Below are positions 50,400 through 59,823 of a stretch of DNA of 64,000 bases, in pieces (position 1 is the first letter of the stretch; every line of letters begins with the position of its first letter). The translations under genes were made by a program, and so were the position numbers. Under the pieces are notes generated by a model. The model saw nothing but the letters and a program-made list of their open reading frames with translations. It had not been told where the DNA came from and did no database searches. The DNA is taken from positions 40,898 to 104,897 of the forward strand of contig CAYSJJ010000003.1 in NCBI GenBank assembly GCA_964431365.1. The letters are read 5' to 3'. The DNA is from Geomobilibacter sp964431365. Its GTDB lineage: Bacteria; Desulfobacterota; Desulfuromonadia; Geobacterales; DSM-12255.

Positions 50400-50980
50400 C
50401 CCTGCTGTTGAAACAGTTGAGCAACGGAAGGATTGTGCGGGCACTTCTGGTCATGCTGTTGCTCGTTGTGTCCGGCGGTTGTGCGGGCGGGAACAAGGTG
50501 CTGACCGCCAAGTCCTTTACCGTTCCGAGCACCCAGGAAGTGTTGCCGATTCTCCCCTTTGCCGGCACCCTGGTTCCCGAGTCATTTTCCACCACCGTTT
50601 TCGACAACTGTGTGGACATCCTCAACGACAATCACGCCCAAACCTCCATCAAATGGTTTTCGATCATCAAGGACGATCTGCAGGAGGTTGCCAAGGCCCT
50701 TCCCCCGGACCACCTGTATGTCGCCGGCGAACTCTGGAGCTACATCGAAAACTCCGGCTGCTGTTCCACCGAGTTGCAGGTCAAGGCCAGGGTTCGGGTG
50801 CTGCAGGCCGGGACACAGGAACAGCTGTTCGAGGCCGAAATCCCGCTGACCAGTTTTTTCGAGCATGACCGATCCACCCTGGCCGTGGAGCGGAACCGCC
50901 TTGCCATGCGTCTTTCCAGGGCGATGGCAGACCAGATCCTCGGCGCCCTGAAAAGCGGGACTCCCGCCACTCCCCAATAA
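50393..50980 (+). CDS. Lipoprotein of unknown function
   Basis: 195 residues from ATG 50393, overlapping the stop of the second DUF507 gene. Signal peptide ending VVSGGC (lipobox). The mature part has SFTVPSTQEVLPILPFAGTLVPESFSTTVFDNCVDILN, a pattern that recalls lipoproteins of the CsgG/TolB N-domain or ABC auxiliary type, with an internal SGCCSTEL. The match is loose. A promoter and CIRCE for groES follow. Confidence 0.65.
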   Translation: MVTLLLKQLSNGRIVRALLVMLLLVVSGGCAGGNKVLTAKSFTVPSTQEVLPILPFAGTLVPESFSTTVFDNCVDILNDNHAQTSIKWFSIIKDDLQEVAKALPPDHLYVAGELWSYIENSGCCSTELQVKARVRVLQAGTQEQLFEAEIPLTSFFEHDRSTLAVERNRLAMRLSRAMADQILGALKSGTPATPQ

Positions 50981-51018
50981 CCCGCCAGATTACCCTCTAA
51001 TTTTTTTTGCCAACGCCC

Positions 51019-51047
51019 TTGATTTTTGCCCAAGCCCTGTTTATATT
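51019..51047 (+). promoter_or_regulatory. groESL promoter
   Basis: TTGATT at 51019-51024, 17-base spacer, TATATT at 51042-51047, immediately before the CIRCE element. Confidence 0.8.
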
Positions 51048-51057
51048 GAGACCGTGA

Positions 51058-51084
51058 TTAGCACTCAACAGTCGTGAGTGCTAA
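51058..51084. promoter_or_regulatory. CIRCE element (HrcA operator)
   Basis: TTAGCACTC-N9-GAGTGCTAA, a perfect 27-bp CIRCE. HrcA repressor binding here silences groESL until heat stress. hrcA is not in the window. Confidence 0.97.
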
Positions 51085-51135
51085 TTTTTTTCTCGACAAT
51101 CCATCAATTCAATCAAGGGAAAGGAGATCTAAAAC

Positions 51136-51423
51136 ATGAAACTGAGACCGTTGCAGGACCGCATCATCGTGAAGAGGCTCGAAGAAGAGAGCAAGACCGC
51201 CGGGGGGATTTTCATTCCTGAAACCGCCAAGGAAAAGCCCCAGCGCGGCGAAGTCGTCGCCGTCGGGAATGGCAAGAAGACCGAGGACGGCAAGGTGCTC
51301 CCCATCGATGTGAAGGCTGGCGACAAGGTTCTCTTCGGCAAGTATGCCGGCACCGAGATCAAGATCGACGGCGAGGAGTTCCTCATCATGCGTGAGGACG
51401 ACATCCTCGGCATCATGGAGTAA
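51136..51423 (+). CDS. groES: Co-chaperonin GroES
   Basis: 95 residues. LRPLQDRIIVKRLEEESKTAGGIFIPETAKEKPQRG contains the mobile loop that binds GroEL, and the C-terminal part has DKVLFGKYAGTEIKIDGEE and LIMREDDILGIM. Caps the GroEL ring. AAGGAGATC precedes the ATG. CIRCE-regulated, followed by groEL after 107 bases. Confidence 0.98.
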   Translation: MKLRPLQDRIIVKRLEEESKTAGGIFIPETAKEKPQRGEVVAVGNGKKTEDGKVLPIDVKAGDKVLFGKYAGTEIKIDGEEFLIMREDDILGIME

Positions 51424-51530
51424 TAAGCGAACGTGCTGCGTTCGGCGTATTGGTCGCACCACGTCCATAGGCCCTTCGCAGCGTGCAGGACGCAGTACCG
51501 AACTCAACTATTCAAGGAGGATGCATAGAC

Positions 51531-53174
<1,644 letters not shown>

Positions 53175-53191
53175 GCCCTGCTCACCGTGAG

Positions 53192-53237
53192 CAACACAAA
53201 AGGGGAGGGGCCTTGCGGCGCCTCCCCTTTTGTGTTG
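53192..53237 (+). terminator. groEL terminator
   Basis: 17-bp stem CAACACAAAAGGGGAGG / CCTCCCCTTTTGTGTTG with a 12-base loop, 18 bases after the stop. Confidence 0.85.
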
Positions 53238-53247
53238 CTGAAAAAGT

Positions 53248-53273
53248 AACGGCAAGCCCGAAGGCTTGCCGTT
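53248..53273. terminator. second hairpin between groEL and the TlpA-like gene
   Basis: AACGGCAAGCC / GGCTTGCCGTT with CGAA loop, a T-rich tail on the plus side and an A-rich lead that serves the minus strand. Confidence 0.75.
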
Positions 53274-53290
53274 TTCTCATATCGCGACGG

Positions 53291-53803
53291 CTATTCAGCC
53301 AGCGATCGCTTGATCAGGTCCTCCACCTGCCGCATGGTCTGATCGGATATCCCCTGGAACCGCCCGGCAACGACCCCCTTTTTGGTGATAACGAACAGGG
53401 TGGGGAGGGAGCGGACGCCGTACTCGGTTTCCAGGTCCTCGGACGACTGTGCTACAGGGTAGTTGATCCGCTTTGCCGCGATGAACTCACGTAACGCCTT
53501 TGGCGTGTCATCAACGGCCAGACCGAGTACCTGCACCCCCTGCCTGCCGAATCGCTCCTTGAGGTCTATCAGGTGCGGAATAGTCGTCTTGCAGGGACCG
53601 CACCAGGTCGCGAAGAAGTCGACCACAAGCACCTGGCCGCGGTAGGTGGCAAGGGATAACCGCTCCCCGGACAACGTCGTCCCCTGCAGCGGAGGTGCCG
53701 ACTGTCCCTTCTGGAGGATTGCCGATGCAGGGATGGCGCTCGCCAGCATTAGCGCTGAGGCCAGTAGCGCGGTTGCAGTTTTGCGTAGCGATCGCATCGG
53801 CAT
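53291..53803 (-). CDS. TlpA/ResA-like thiol-disulfide oxidoreductase
   Basis: 170 residues from ATG 53803. Signal peptide (cleavage after IPASA). Thioredoxin fold of the TlpA/ResA type: FFATWCGPCKTTIPHLIDLK with the CxxC active site, GVQVLGLAVDDTPKALREFI, and the cis-Pro loop VRSLPTLFVIT. Periplasmic; probably reduces apocytochrome c or other thiols. Its start lies 5 bases after the trxA stop, so the two are one transcript. The window's several c-type cytochromes make a maturation role plausible. Confidence 0.88.
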   Translation of the reverse strand: MPMRSLRKTATALLASALMLASAIPASAILQKGQSAPPLQGTTLSGERLSLATYRGQVLVVDFFATWCGPCKTTIPHLIDLKERFGRQGVQVLGLAVDDTPKALREFIAAKRINYPVAQSSEDLETEYGVRSLPTLFVITKKGVVAGRFQGISDQTMRQVEDLIKRSLAE

Positions 53804-53808
53804 GAAGG

Positions 53809-54138
53809 TCACAGAGCCTTTTTGATCAGCGCTTCCAACTGGGATTTGGGCACGTTGCCGACAACCTGATCGACGACCTTGCCCCCCTTGAAGAGGATCA
53901 CCGTCGGGATTCCGCGAACGCCGTAGGTCCCGGGGGTTCCGGGATTGTCGTCCACGTTCACCTTGCCGACCTTCAGCGTGCCCTCGAATTCGTCGGCTAT
54001 GGCATCGATGGTCGGGGCGAGCATCTTGCACGGAGCGCACCAGGTGGCCCAAAAATCGACCAGCACGGGGGTATCGGCCTTCAGAACGTCAGCATCGAAC
54101 GTATTGTCGGTAAAGGTGTGAACCTTCTCACTTGCCAT
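53809..54138 (-). CDS. trxA: Thioredoxin
   Basis: 109 residues from ATG 54138 (AAAAGGAGATCCCC upstream). DFWATWCAPCKMLAPTID has the active site WCAPC rather than WCGPC, and RGIPTVILFKGG has the cis-Pro. Cytoplasmic disulfide reductase. First gene of the pair with the TlpA-like gene. Confidence 0.95.
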   Translation of the reverse strand: MASEKVHTFTDNTFDADVLKADTPVLVDFWATWCAPCKMLAPTIDAIADEFEGTLKVGKVNVDDNPGTPGTYGVRGIPTVILFKGGKVVDQVVGNVPKSQLEALIKKAL

Positions 54139-54173
54139 GGGGATCTCCTTTTCTCCAGCTTTATGATGCAGCA

Positions 54174-54201
54174 ACTATAGCCAAGCGCGCGAAAAAATCA
54201 A
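54174..54201 (-). promoter_or_regulatory. trxA promoter
   Basis: On the minus strand TTGATT (54196-54201), 16-base spacer, TATAGT (54174-54179). Confidence 0.7.
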
Positions 54202-54230
54202 GGCGCAAAACGTCCGTCCCGCCCCTGCTC

Positions 54231-54259
54231 TTGACAGTTGCCGCGGATAGCGGCATAAC
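54231..54259 (+). promoter_or_regulatory. promoter of the tetrapyrrole cluster
   Basis: Perfect TTGACA at 54231-54236, 17-base spacer, CATAAC at 54254-54259. Only 8 bases separate the -10 box from the ATG at 54268, which suggests a leaderless transcript. Confidence 0.6.
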
Positions 54260-54267
54260 GTACCAGC

Positions 54268-54942
54268 ATGCGCTATCTGCCGATCAATCTGGATGTGCGG
54301 GGAAAGAGGGTGGTCGTTGTCGGCGGCGGCGAGGTTGCCGCACGTAAGTGCCTCCTGCTCAGGACCAGCGGCGCCCGGCTGACGGTAGTCTCTCCCGAAC
54401 TGGCGCCGGCATTGCAGGAACTTGCCGATGCCGGTGCGTTTCATCATCTGGCGCGAGCCTATGAGTCGGGCGACCTGTCAGGGGCGTTTCTCGCCTATGC
54501 CGCAACCGATCGGCCGGCAGTGAACCGGGCCGTCGCCGAAGAAGCCCATGCCGCCGGGGTTCTGGTGGAGGTCTGCAGTGAGCCGGATCGCGGAGATTTC
54601 ACGACACCGGCCGTGGTTGCCCGCGGGGATTTCACCATCGCCGTCGGCACGGGAGGCCTGGCCCCGGCATTGGCTGGCGCGGTGCGCCGCGAGTTGGAGG
54701 ACCGATTTGATCCCGCCTATGGGGAGACTGTTCGGCTCCTCGGCGCTGTGCGTGAAAAGCTGTTGACGGCCAATAAGGCCAACGCGTACAATAAACGGAT
54801 TTTAAAGGAGTTGGCTGACGCCGATCTGCCGGACCTGTTTCGCAACCGGGACTTCGCAGGGATCGACAATATCCTGGCGACGCGCTGTGGGCCCGGTTTC
54901 ACCCTGGTCACCCTGGGACTGCCCGAAAAGGATTACCCATGA
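54268..54942 (+). CDS. Siroheme-type precorrin-2 dehydrogenase/ferrochelatase
   Basis: 224 residues, equal to the N-terminal half of CysG/Met8. Rossmann loop VVVVGGGEVAARKCLLL, then AYAATDRPAVNRAVAEEAHAAG, the NAD-binding core SEPDRGDFTTPAVVARGDF and the catalytic Asp within it. It oxidises precorrin-2 to sirohydrochlorin, and in Met8-type enzymes also inserts iron. The methyltransferase step is supplied by the CobA-HemD fusion at 58194. No ribosome-binding site before the ATG. ccsA overlaps its 3' end by 4 bases. Confidence 0.9.
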   Translation: MRYLPINLDVRGKRVVVVGGGEVAARKCLLLRTSGARLTVVSPELAPALQELADAGAFHHLARAYESGDLSGAFLAYAATDRPAVNRAVAEEAHAAGVLVEVCSEPDRGDFTTPAVVARGDFTIAVGTGGLAPALAGAVRRELEDRFDPAYGETVRLLGAVREKLLTANKANAYNKRILKELADADLPDLFRNRDFAGIDNILATRCGPGFTLVTLGLPEKDYP

Positions 54943-55754
54943 CTGCCTTGCTATTCTATGTAACGATTCTGCTCTATCTCGCCGCCACTGTCTGCTACCT
55001 CGTCTATCTGGTCAAGCCACAGCCGGTGACGGGGACAGCCTCCCGCTGGCTGATCACCGCCGGTTTCGTCCTGCACGCCTCCTTCACTCTGCTCCGCTTT
55101 TTTCAGGACGGCCACACGCCCATTACCAACCTGCATGAATCCCTTTCGTTCTTCAGCCTGTCGGTGGTCGGGGTATTCATCTTTTTCGAGCGCAAGTTCA
55201 AGATGTTCATCCTCGGCTCGTTTATCTCGCCGCTGGCGTTGTTGCTCCTGCTGCTCTCCACCCTGTTTCCCATGGGGATTACCCCTCTCAACCCGGCGTT
55301 GAAGAGCAAGTGGCTGGCAGTCCACACCATTGTGGCCTTTGTCGGGTACGCCAGCTTTGCCGTCGCCTTTGGTGCTGCGATCATGTACCTCATTCAGGAG
55401 CGATTCCTGAAACGGAAGAAACTCGGTGGGCTTTTCCAACGACTTCCGTCGCTCAACACCCTTGACGACATCAACTACCGCTGCCTGACCCTGGGATTCC
55501 CCCTCCTGACCATCGCGATCATCTCCGGCGCGATCTGGGCGGAAACGGCCTGGGGTACCTACTGGAGCTGGGATCCCAAGGAGACCTGGTCGCTGATCAC
55601 CTGGTTCGTCTATGCCGCCCTGCTCCACGGGCGCCTCACCACCGGCTGGCGCGGTCGCAAGGCCGCGATCCTTTCCATTGTCGGCTTTTTTGTCATGTTA
55701 TTCACCTTCCTCGGCGTCAACTTGCTCATGTCGGGGCTGCACAGTTACAAATAG
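54939..55754 (+). CDS. ccsA: Cytochrome c assembly protein CcsA/ResC
   Basis: 271 residues with eight predicted membrane helices. The heme-handling motif WGTYWSWDPKETWSLITWFVY is the tryptophan-rich WWD loop, with conserved histidines in helices (VHTIVAF). It acts with CcsB/ResB to export heme and ligate it to apocytochromes in system II. ccsB is not adjacent; placement before hemA is common. The start overlaps the stop of the siroheme gene. Confidence 0.92.
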   Translation: MTALLFYVTILLYLAATVCYLVYLVKPQPVTGTASRWLITAGFVLHASFTLLRFFQDGHTPITNLHESLSFFSLSVVGVFIFFERKFKMFILGSFISPLALLLLLLSTLFPMGITPLNPALKSKWLAVHTIVAFVGYASFAVAFGAAIMYLIQERFLKRKKLGGLFQRLPSLNTLDDINYRCLTLGFPLLTIAIISGAIWAETAWGTYWSWDPKETWSLITWFVYAALLHGRLTTGWRGRKAAILSIVGFFVMLFTFLGVNLLMSGLHSYK

Positions 55755-55772
55755 AGAAGAGGCCGCGCAGAG

Positions 55773-57077
55773 ATGAATATTATTGTGGTGGGGCTTTCCC
55801 ACAAGACAGCTCCGGTCCAGATACGCGAGAAAGTAGCCTTCGCCCCGACCCAGATGGATAAGCCGCTCCACCAACTGGTGGCTATTCCGGACGTCACCGA
55901 GGCGATCATCGTTTCCACCTGCAACCGGGTGGAGATCTACGCCTGCACCCGGGACATCGCCGGCGGCATCGCCCGGATCAAGCGATTCCTCTCCGACTAT
56001 CACAACTTTCCGCTGGAGAGCCTGGAGCCGCACCTCTACACCCACCACGGCGAAGAGGCGATCCGCCACGTCTTCCGGGTTGCAGCCAGCCTCGATTCCA
56101 TGGTGGTCGGCGAGCCCCAGATCCTTGGCCAGATCAAGACCGCCTATGGCTACGCCGCGGAGTTCAAGTCGTCCGGCATCATCCTCAACCGGTTCCTCCA
56201 TAAGGCCTTTTCAGTGGCCAAGCGGGTCCGGACCGAGACCAAGATCGCCTCGTCGGCCGTGTCGGTCGCCTTTGCCGCAGTGGAGCTGGCCAAGAAGATC
56301 TTCAACGACCTCTCCGACAAGACGGTCATGCTGATCGGTGCCGGCGAGATGTGCGAACTGGCGGCAAAGCACTTTCTGAACAGCGGGGTGCGCGGGCTGA
56401 TGGTCACCAACCGGACCTTCGAGCGGGCAGAGAAGCTAGCCGAGGAGTTCGACGGCGCGGCGATCCGCTTCGAGGCCCTGTTCGACCAGCTCCACAGGGC
56501 CGACATCATCCTCTCTTCCACCGGTGCCCCCCATACCATTATCGGTGCGAAGGACCTGGACGACGTTATGCGTCGCCGCAAACTGAAGCCGATGTTCTTC
56601 ATCGATATCGCCATCCCGCGGGACATCGACCCCGGGGTTAACGACGTGGAGAACGTCTACCTCTATACCGTGGACGACCTGCAGGAGGTGGTGGCGGCCA
56701 ACCTCCAGCAGCGGTCAGAGGAGGCAAAGAAGGCCGAAGATATCGTGAACCAGGAGATCGGCCAGTTCTTCAAGTGGCTCTCCTCCCTTGAGGTGACACC
56801 CACCATCGTGGCCCTCCGGACCAAGTTCGACGAGATCCGGCGGGCCGAACTGGAGAAGACCGTTGCCGGCTGGAAAGAGCTGACGCCGGAAGGTCAGAAA
56901 CGGCTGGAAGCACTGACCAACGCCGTCATGAACAAGCTGCTCCACCCGCCGACCAGCCTCCTGAAACGTGCCGGCCAGGGGGGACGGACCGACCTCTACG
57001 TGGATGCCCTTCGCGCTCTGTTCGAGCTGAACCTGGATGAGCAGGGGGGAGAGGAGCTGGGGGAGTTGGAAGAATAA
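55773..57077 (+). CDS. hemA: Glutamyl-tRNA reductase
   Basis: 434 residues. Reduces glutamyl-tRNA to glutamate semialdehyde, the first committed C5-pathway step. GLSHKTAPVQIREK, catalytic Cys in VSTCNRVEIYAC, VVGEPQILGQIK, and the NADPH loop GAGEMCELAA; the C-terminal helix is a dimerisation domain with LHPPTSLLK. 18 bases after ccsA, and followed by a heptad hairpin before hemC. Confidence 0.97.
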   Translation: MNIIVVGLSHKTAPVQIREKVAFAPTQMDKPLHQLVAIPDVTEAIIVSTCNRVEIYACTRDIAGGIARIKRFLSDYHNFPLESLEPHLYTHHGEEAIRHVFRVAASLDSMVVGEPQILGQIKTAYGYAAEFKSSGIILNRFLHKAFSVAKRVRTETKIASSAVSVAFAAVELAKKIFNDLSDKTVMLIGAGEMCELAAKHFLNSGVRGLMVTNRTFERAEKLAEEFDGAAIRFEALFDQLHRADIILSSTGAPHTIIGAKDLDDVMRRRKLKPMFFIDIAIPRDIDPGVNDVENVYLYTVDDLQEVVAANLQQRSEEAKKAEDIVNQEIGQFFKWLSSLEVTPTIVALRTKFDEIRRAELEKTVAGWKELTPEGQKRLEALTNAVMNKLLHPPTSLLKRAGQGGRTDLYVDALRALFELNLDEQGGEELGELEE

Positions 57078-57083
57078 CTAACC

Positions 57084-57153
57084 GGCACAAGGCACAAGGC
57101 ACGGGGCACAAGGAGCATCTTGCGCCGTGCTCCTTGCGCCTTGCGCCTTATCA
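57084..57153 (+). repeat. heptad-phased hairpin before hemC
   Basis: Ten contiguous 7-mers: GGCACAA, GGCACAA, GGCACGG, GGCACAA, GGAGCAT, CTTGCGC, CGTGCTC, CTTGCGC, CTTGCGC, CTTATCA. The first half pairs with the second half with allowance for G-U. The phase is unbroken across the turn. It ends just before the AAGGAG of hemC. Confidence 0.8.
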
Positions 57154-57167
57154 AGGAGATATACGAT

Positions 57168-58130
57168 ATGGCATTGAAGCAATTGAGAATAGGGACCCGG
57201 GCGAGCCAACTGGCACTCTGGCAGGCCAACTGGGTCAAGTCCGAGTTGGAGAAGCGTTACCCGGACATGGAAGTGACCCTGGTCAAGATCAAGACCATCG
57301 GTGACAAGATTCTGGATGTCCCCCTGGCACAGGTGGGGGGCAAAGGGCTCTTTGTCAAGGAGATCGAGGAAGCGATGCTGCGTGGCGAGATCGACATCGC
57401 CGTGCACAGCATGAAGGATGTCCCGACCTTCTTTCCGGAAGGGCTCGGCCTTCACTGCATCACCGAACGGGAAGACCCGCGGGATGCGGTGATCTCCAAA
57501 GGGGTGAAGTTCGCCGATCTCCCCAAAGGGGCCAGGATCGGCACTAGCGCCCTGCGCCGCCAGGCCCAGCTGCTCAAGGCCCGCCCGGATCTTGAGATGG
57601 TGGTGATCCGCGGCAACGTGGAGACCCGGATGAACAAGCTGGATACCGAAGGGCTCGACGCGGTCATCCTGGCCGCTGCCGGCCTCAACCGTCTCGGCTT
57701 TGTGGACCGGATTACCGAACTGCTTCCCACTGACCTCTCCCTGCCGGCCATCGGCCAGGGGGCGCTGGGGATCGAATGCGATTTGAGCAACGAAGCGGTC
57801 AAGGAGACCATCGCCTTCTTCAACCATGCCGACACCAGCTATGCCGTGCGCGCCGAACGGGCGCTGCTGAAGCGGTGCGAAGGGGGCTGCCAGGTGCCGA
57901 TAGCCGCGTTCGGCGAGGTTGATGGCGACCAGCTGAAACTGACCGGCTTCATCGCCTCGGTGGACGGCACCCGCACCCTCAAGGAGAGCATCATCGGGCC
58001 GGTGGAGTCGTGCGAACACCTCGGCTGCGAGCTGGCCGAACGGCTGCTGCGCAACGGCGGCAAGGAGATCCTGGAAGAGGTTTACCAGTGTGAGCTCTCC
58101 CAAGGGATCGAAATGCCCTCTACCCCCTGA
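57168..58130 (+). CDS. hemC: Porphobilinogen deaminase
   Basis: 320 residues from ATG 57168 with AAGGAGATATACG upstream. Polymerises four porphobilinogens to hydroxymethylbilane. N-terminal RIGTRASQLALWQA, substrate loop HSMKDVPTFFPEGL, RIGTSALRRQAQLL, and the dipyrromethane cofactor Cys in KRCEGGCQVPIAAFG. Full length. A terminator-like hairpin lies right after it. Confidence 0.97.
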   Translation: MALKQLRIGTRASQLALWQANWVKSELEKRYPDMEVTLVKIKTIGDKILDVPLAQVGGKGLFVKEIEEAMLRGEIDIAVHSMKDVPTFFPEGLGLHCITEREDPRDAVISKGVKFADLPKGARIGTSALRRQAQLLKARPDLEMVVIRGNVETRMNKLDTEGLDAVILAAAGLNRLGFVDRITELLPTDLSLPAIGQGALGIECDLSNEAVKETIAFFNHADTSYAVRAERALLKRCEGGCQVPIAAFGEVDGDQLKLTGFIASVDGTRTLKESIIGPVESCEHLGCELAERLLRNGGKEILEEVYQCELSQGIEMPSTP

Positions 58131-58145
58131 TCCGGCAACCTGCAT

Positions 58146-58186
58146 GCCGCGCCGTGGGGGTTCGGCCCCCTGGCGCGGCGTTTTTT
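58146..58186 (+). terminator. strong hairpin between hemC and cobA-hemD
   Basis: GCCGCGCC / GGCGCGGC outer stem, inner GGGG/CCCC around a TTCG loop, then TTTTTT. It ends 7 bases before the next start codon. Confidence 0.8.
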
Positions 58187-58193
58187 CTTCCCT

Positions 58194-59744
58194 ATGTACT
58201 CCATGCCCACAACTACTATCCCACAAGGTAAGGTCTATCTCATCGGTGCCGGTCCCGGCGACCCCGGCCTCATCACGGTCAAGGGGCGCGACTGCATTGC
58301 CCGGGCCGACGTGGTGCTGTACGACTACCTCGCCAACCAGCGGCTCCTCGCACATGCCCGGCCGGACGCGGAGCTGATCTACTCCGGCAAGGTGGGGGGA
58401 GCCCACAACCGCGAGCAGCACCAGATCAACGAACTCCTCGTGCAGAAGGCACGGGAAGGGAACGTGGTGGCCCGCCTGAAGGGGGGGGACCCGTTCGTCT
58501 TCGGCCGCGGTGGCGAGGAGTGCGAGGCCCTTGTCGAGGCCGGCATTCCCTTCGAGATCGTCCCGGGCGTCACCGCCGGCATCGGCGCCGCCGCCTATGC
58601 CGGGATTCCTCTCACCCATCGGCAGGTAACCACGTCGGTCGCCTTTGTCACCGGCCACGAAAACCCGGCCAAAGAGACCTCGGAGATCGACTGGGAGCGC
58701 CTCTCCCTGGGGAGCGGCACGGTGGTTTTCTATATGGGGATGAAAAATCTCCCCCAGATCACCGCCAATATGATCGCCCACGGCCGTCCGCCGGAGACCC
58801 CGGTGGTGCTGGTCCGCTGGGGGACCCATCCGGAGCAGGAGGTGCTGGAGGGGACCCTGGCCGATATCGCCGACCGGGCCAGGCAGATCGGCTTCAAGGC
58901 GCCGGCCATCACCGTGGTGGGAGAAGTGGTCCGCCTCCGGGAGCGGCTCCGGTGGTTCGACAACCGCCCCCTCTTCGGCCGGGGTATGCTGGTTACCCGC
59001 GCCGCCGATCAGGCGGGCGAATTCGGCGACATGCTCCAGACCCTGGGAGCAAGGGTCTACGAGTGCCCCACCATCGCCATCGTCCCCCCCGAGTCGTGGG
59101 ATGAGTTGGATGCCGCCATCGCCGACCTCTCCTCCTGCGGCTGGGTCGTCTTCACCTCGATCAACGCGGTAAAGTACTTCTTCACCCGCCTCGCCGAACT
59201 GGGGAAGGACAGCCGTGCCCTCGGAAACTGCAGGGTCGTTGCCGTCGGCCCCAAGACCGCCGCTTCGCTCCTCCCCTACGGCATCCGTCCCGATCTGGTG
59301 CCGGCGGACTACAAGGCCGAAGGGGTGGTGGCCGAGTTCGCCAGGTTCCAGCTCGCCGGCGTGCGGGTCCTCTTCCCCCGGGCCGACCGGGCCCGCGACG
59401 TGATCCCCGCTGCGCTGACGCGGATGGGGGCGAACGTGATTGCCCCGGTCGCCTATCGGAACGTGGTGCCCGACGAACTCCCGGCCGACGCCATCAGGGC
59501 ACTTGAGGAGCGGCGGATCGACTGCATCACCTTTACCTCCTCCTCCACCGTCGACAACCTGGCCAAGGTCCTGGGGGTCAACCGGCTCCTCGGGCTCCTG
59601 GAAGGGGTGGCCGTGGCTGCCATCGGCCCGGTCACCGCCGGTACCTGCCGGGAGCTGGGACTGAACGTGGTCATCGAGCCGCGGGAATATACCCTTGCGG
59701 CCATGACCGGCGAAATAGTACAGTATTACCAGACCAAAGAGTGA
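58194..59744 (+). CDS. Uroporphyrinogen-III C-methyltransferase fused to uroporphyrinogen-III synthase
   Basis: 516 residues. Residues 10-250 are CobA/SUMT: YLIGAGPGDPGLITVKG, GDPFVFGRGGEECEAL, GVTAGIGAAAYAGIPLTHR and VFYMGMKNLPQI. Residues 260-510 are HemD: GRGMLVTRAADQAGEF, VFTSINAVKYFF and TFTSSSTVDNL. It cyclises hydroxymethylbilane to uroporphyrinogen III and methylates it to precorrin-2, so feeding heme, siroheme and cobalamin. Start at ATG 58194 or 58203. No ribosome-binding site is visible because a terminator hairpin occupies the leader. Confidence 0.95.
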   Translation: MYSMPTTTIPQGKVYLIGAGPGDPGLITVKGRDCIARADVVLYDYLANQRLLAHARPDAELIYSGKVGGAHNREQHQINELLVQKAREGNVVARLKGGDPFVFGRGGEECEALVEAGIPFEIVPGVTAGIGAAAYAGIPLTHRQVTTSVAFVTGHENPAKETSEIDWERLSLGSGTVVFYMGMKNLPQITANMIAHGRPPETPVVLVRWGTHPEQEVLEGTLADIADRARQIGFKAPAITVVGEVVRLRERLRWFDNRPLFGRGMLVTRAADQAGEFGDMLQTLGARVYECPTIAIVPPESWDELDAAIADLSSCGWVVFTSINAVKYFFTRLAELGKDSRALGNCRVVAVGPKTAASLLPYGIRPDLVPADYKAEGVVAEFARFQLAGVRVLFPRADRARDVIPAALTRMGANVIAPVAYRNVVPDELPADAIRALEERRIDCITFTSSSTVDNLAKVLGVNRLLGLLEGVAVAAIGPVTAGTCRELGLNVVIEPREYTLAAMTGEIVQYYQTKE

Positions 59745-59823
59745 TACGCCGCCTGCGAAGTCTCTCTTCACCTCTCACGACGATGCTCCGCATTCCTGGC
59801 GATGAAAGAAAAGGAGAAACCTC

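Noticed and set aside
57078..59771. 897-codon minus-strand open frame opposite hemC and cobA-hemD
   Set aside because: Shadow frame; the product is Gly/Asp/His-rich and runs across two well-identified plus-strand genes and a terminator.
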